DNA of 14,476 nt from WRAI01 sp031549605 (GTDB lineage Bacteria > Bacillota > Clostridia > Oscillospirales > UBA929): the NCBI GenBank assembly GCA_031549605.1, contig JAVBPM010000039.1, positions 1 to 14,476 on the forward strand, in the 5' to 3' direction. Under the pieces are notes generated by a model. That model did not search any database. It was not told the origin of the DNA and worked only from the letters and a program-made list of their open reading frames with translations. Both the position numbers and the translations under genes were made by a program. Positions 14,428-14,476 of the stretch are shown piece by piece. How positions within the stretch are numbered: position 1 is the first letter of the stretch; every line of letters starts with the position of its first letter.

Positions 14428-14476
14428 AGAAACGCTGTCCTAGCGTACCATCGTACGCCGACGGACAGCGTTTCTT
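14428..14476. terminator. Long near-palindromic hairpin at the window edge, probably a bidirectional terminator
   Basis: AGAAACGCTGTCC (14428-14440) is perfectly complementary to 14463-14475. Inside it GCGTAC (14443-14448) pairs with GTACGC (14453-14458) around CATC, giving a stem of about 19 pairs with a small asymmetric bulge. The outer arms are A-rich and T-rich, as in a terminator, and the T-run continues to the last base of the window. It would most simply end a convergent gene to the right, or terminate an RNA from the left. A mobile repeat unit is the alternative. Confidence 0.55.

Noticed and set aside
1..14476. CRISPR array, tRNA/rRNA genes, insertion sequences or prophage genes
   Set aside because: I looked for regular short repeats, clover-leaf sequences, transposase motifs and integrase motifs and saw none.

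Overview
The window is GC-rich, tightly packed bacterial DNA with strong AGGAGG-type ribosome sites, frequent ATGA/GTGA start-stop overlaps and hairpin terminators. Together with a CotH-family lipoprotein, an aluminum-resistance/methionine gamma-lyase-family protein and a tandem-ACT protein beside phenylacetate-CoA ligases, this points to an anaerobic GC-rich Firmicute (class Clostridia). I cannot name the genus from sequence alone.

Bases 1-7480 form one plus-strand transcription unit that enters from the left. In order it holds the tail of a sodium:solute symporter, an AMP-forming arylacetate (phenylacetate-type)-CoA ligase, indolepyruvate:ferredoxin oxidoreductase alpha and beta (iorA, iorB), a second paralogous CoA ligase, a double-ACT-domain protein, a PLP enzyme of the methionine gamma-lyase/aluminum-resistance family, and ruvC. 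Most junctions overlap by a few bases or are separated by 5-12 bases. A perfect 14-bp hairpin with a T tail closes the unit. The metabolic core fits interconversion of arylpyruvates, arylacetyl-CoA and aryl acids using ferredoxin. It could run oxidatively (fermenting aromatic amino acids) or reductively (building them from scavenged aryl acids).

Bases 7486-11898 are on the minus strand. A large membrane-bound hybrid histidine kinase with a C-terminal receiver domain lies upstream, and a CotH-type secreted lipoprotein kinase lies downstream. A hairpin sits in the 126-bp gap between them.

Bases 11899-12033 are a compact divergent promoter region with recognisable -35/-10 elements in both directions and a short inverted repeat overlapping the kinase promoter. 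To its right runs a three-gene plus-strand operon: an ABC ATPase, an ABC-2 permease and a short DtxR-family metal-dependent repressor. The repressor's visible primary metal ligands (Met, Cys, Glu, His) are of the iron type. This operon ends at a strong terminator (14255-14285).

The last 190 bases hold no convincing gene but contain two more hairpins, one a long near-palindrome at the window edge.

Most of the content belongs to known families. The points most worth a second look are the duplicated ligases flanking iorAB with an ACT sensor and a symporter, the iron-type DtxR regulator placed behind an ABC exporter, and the structured non-coding right end.
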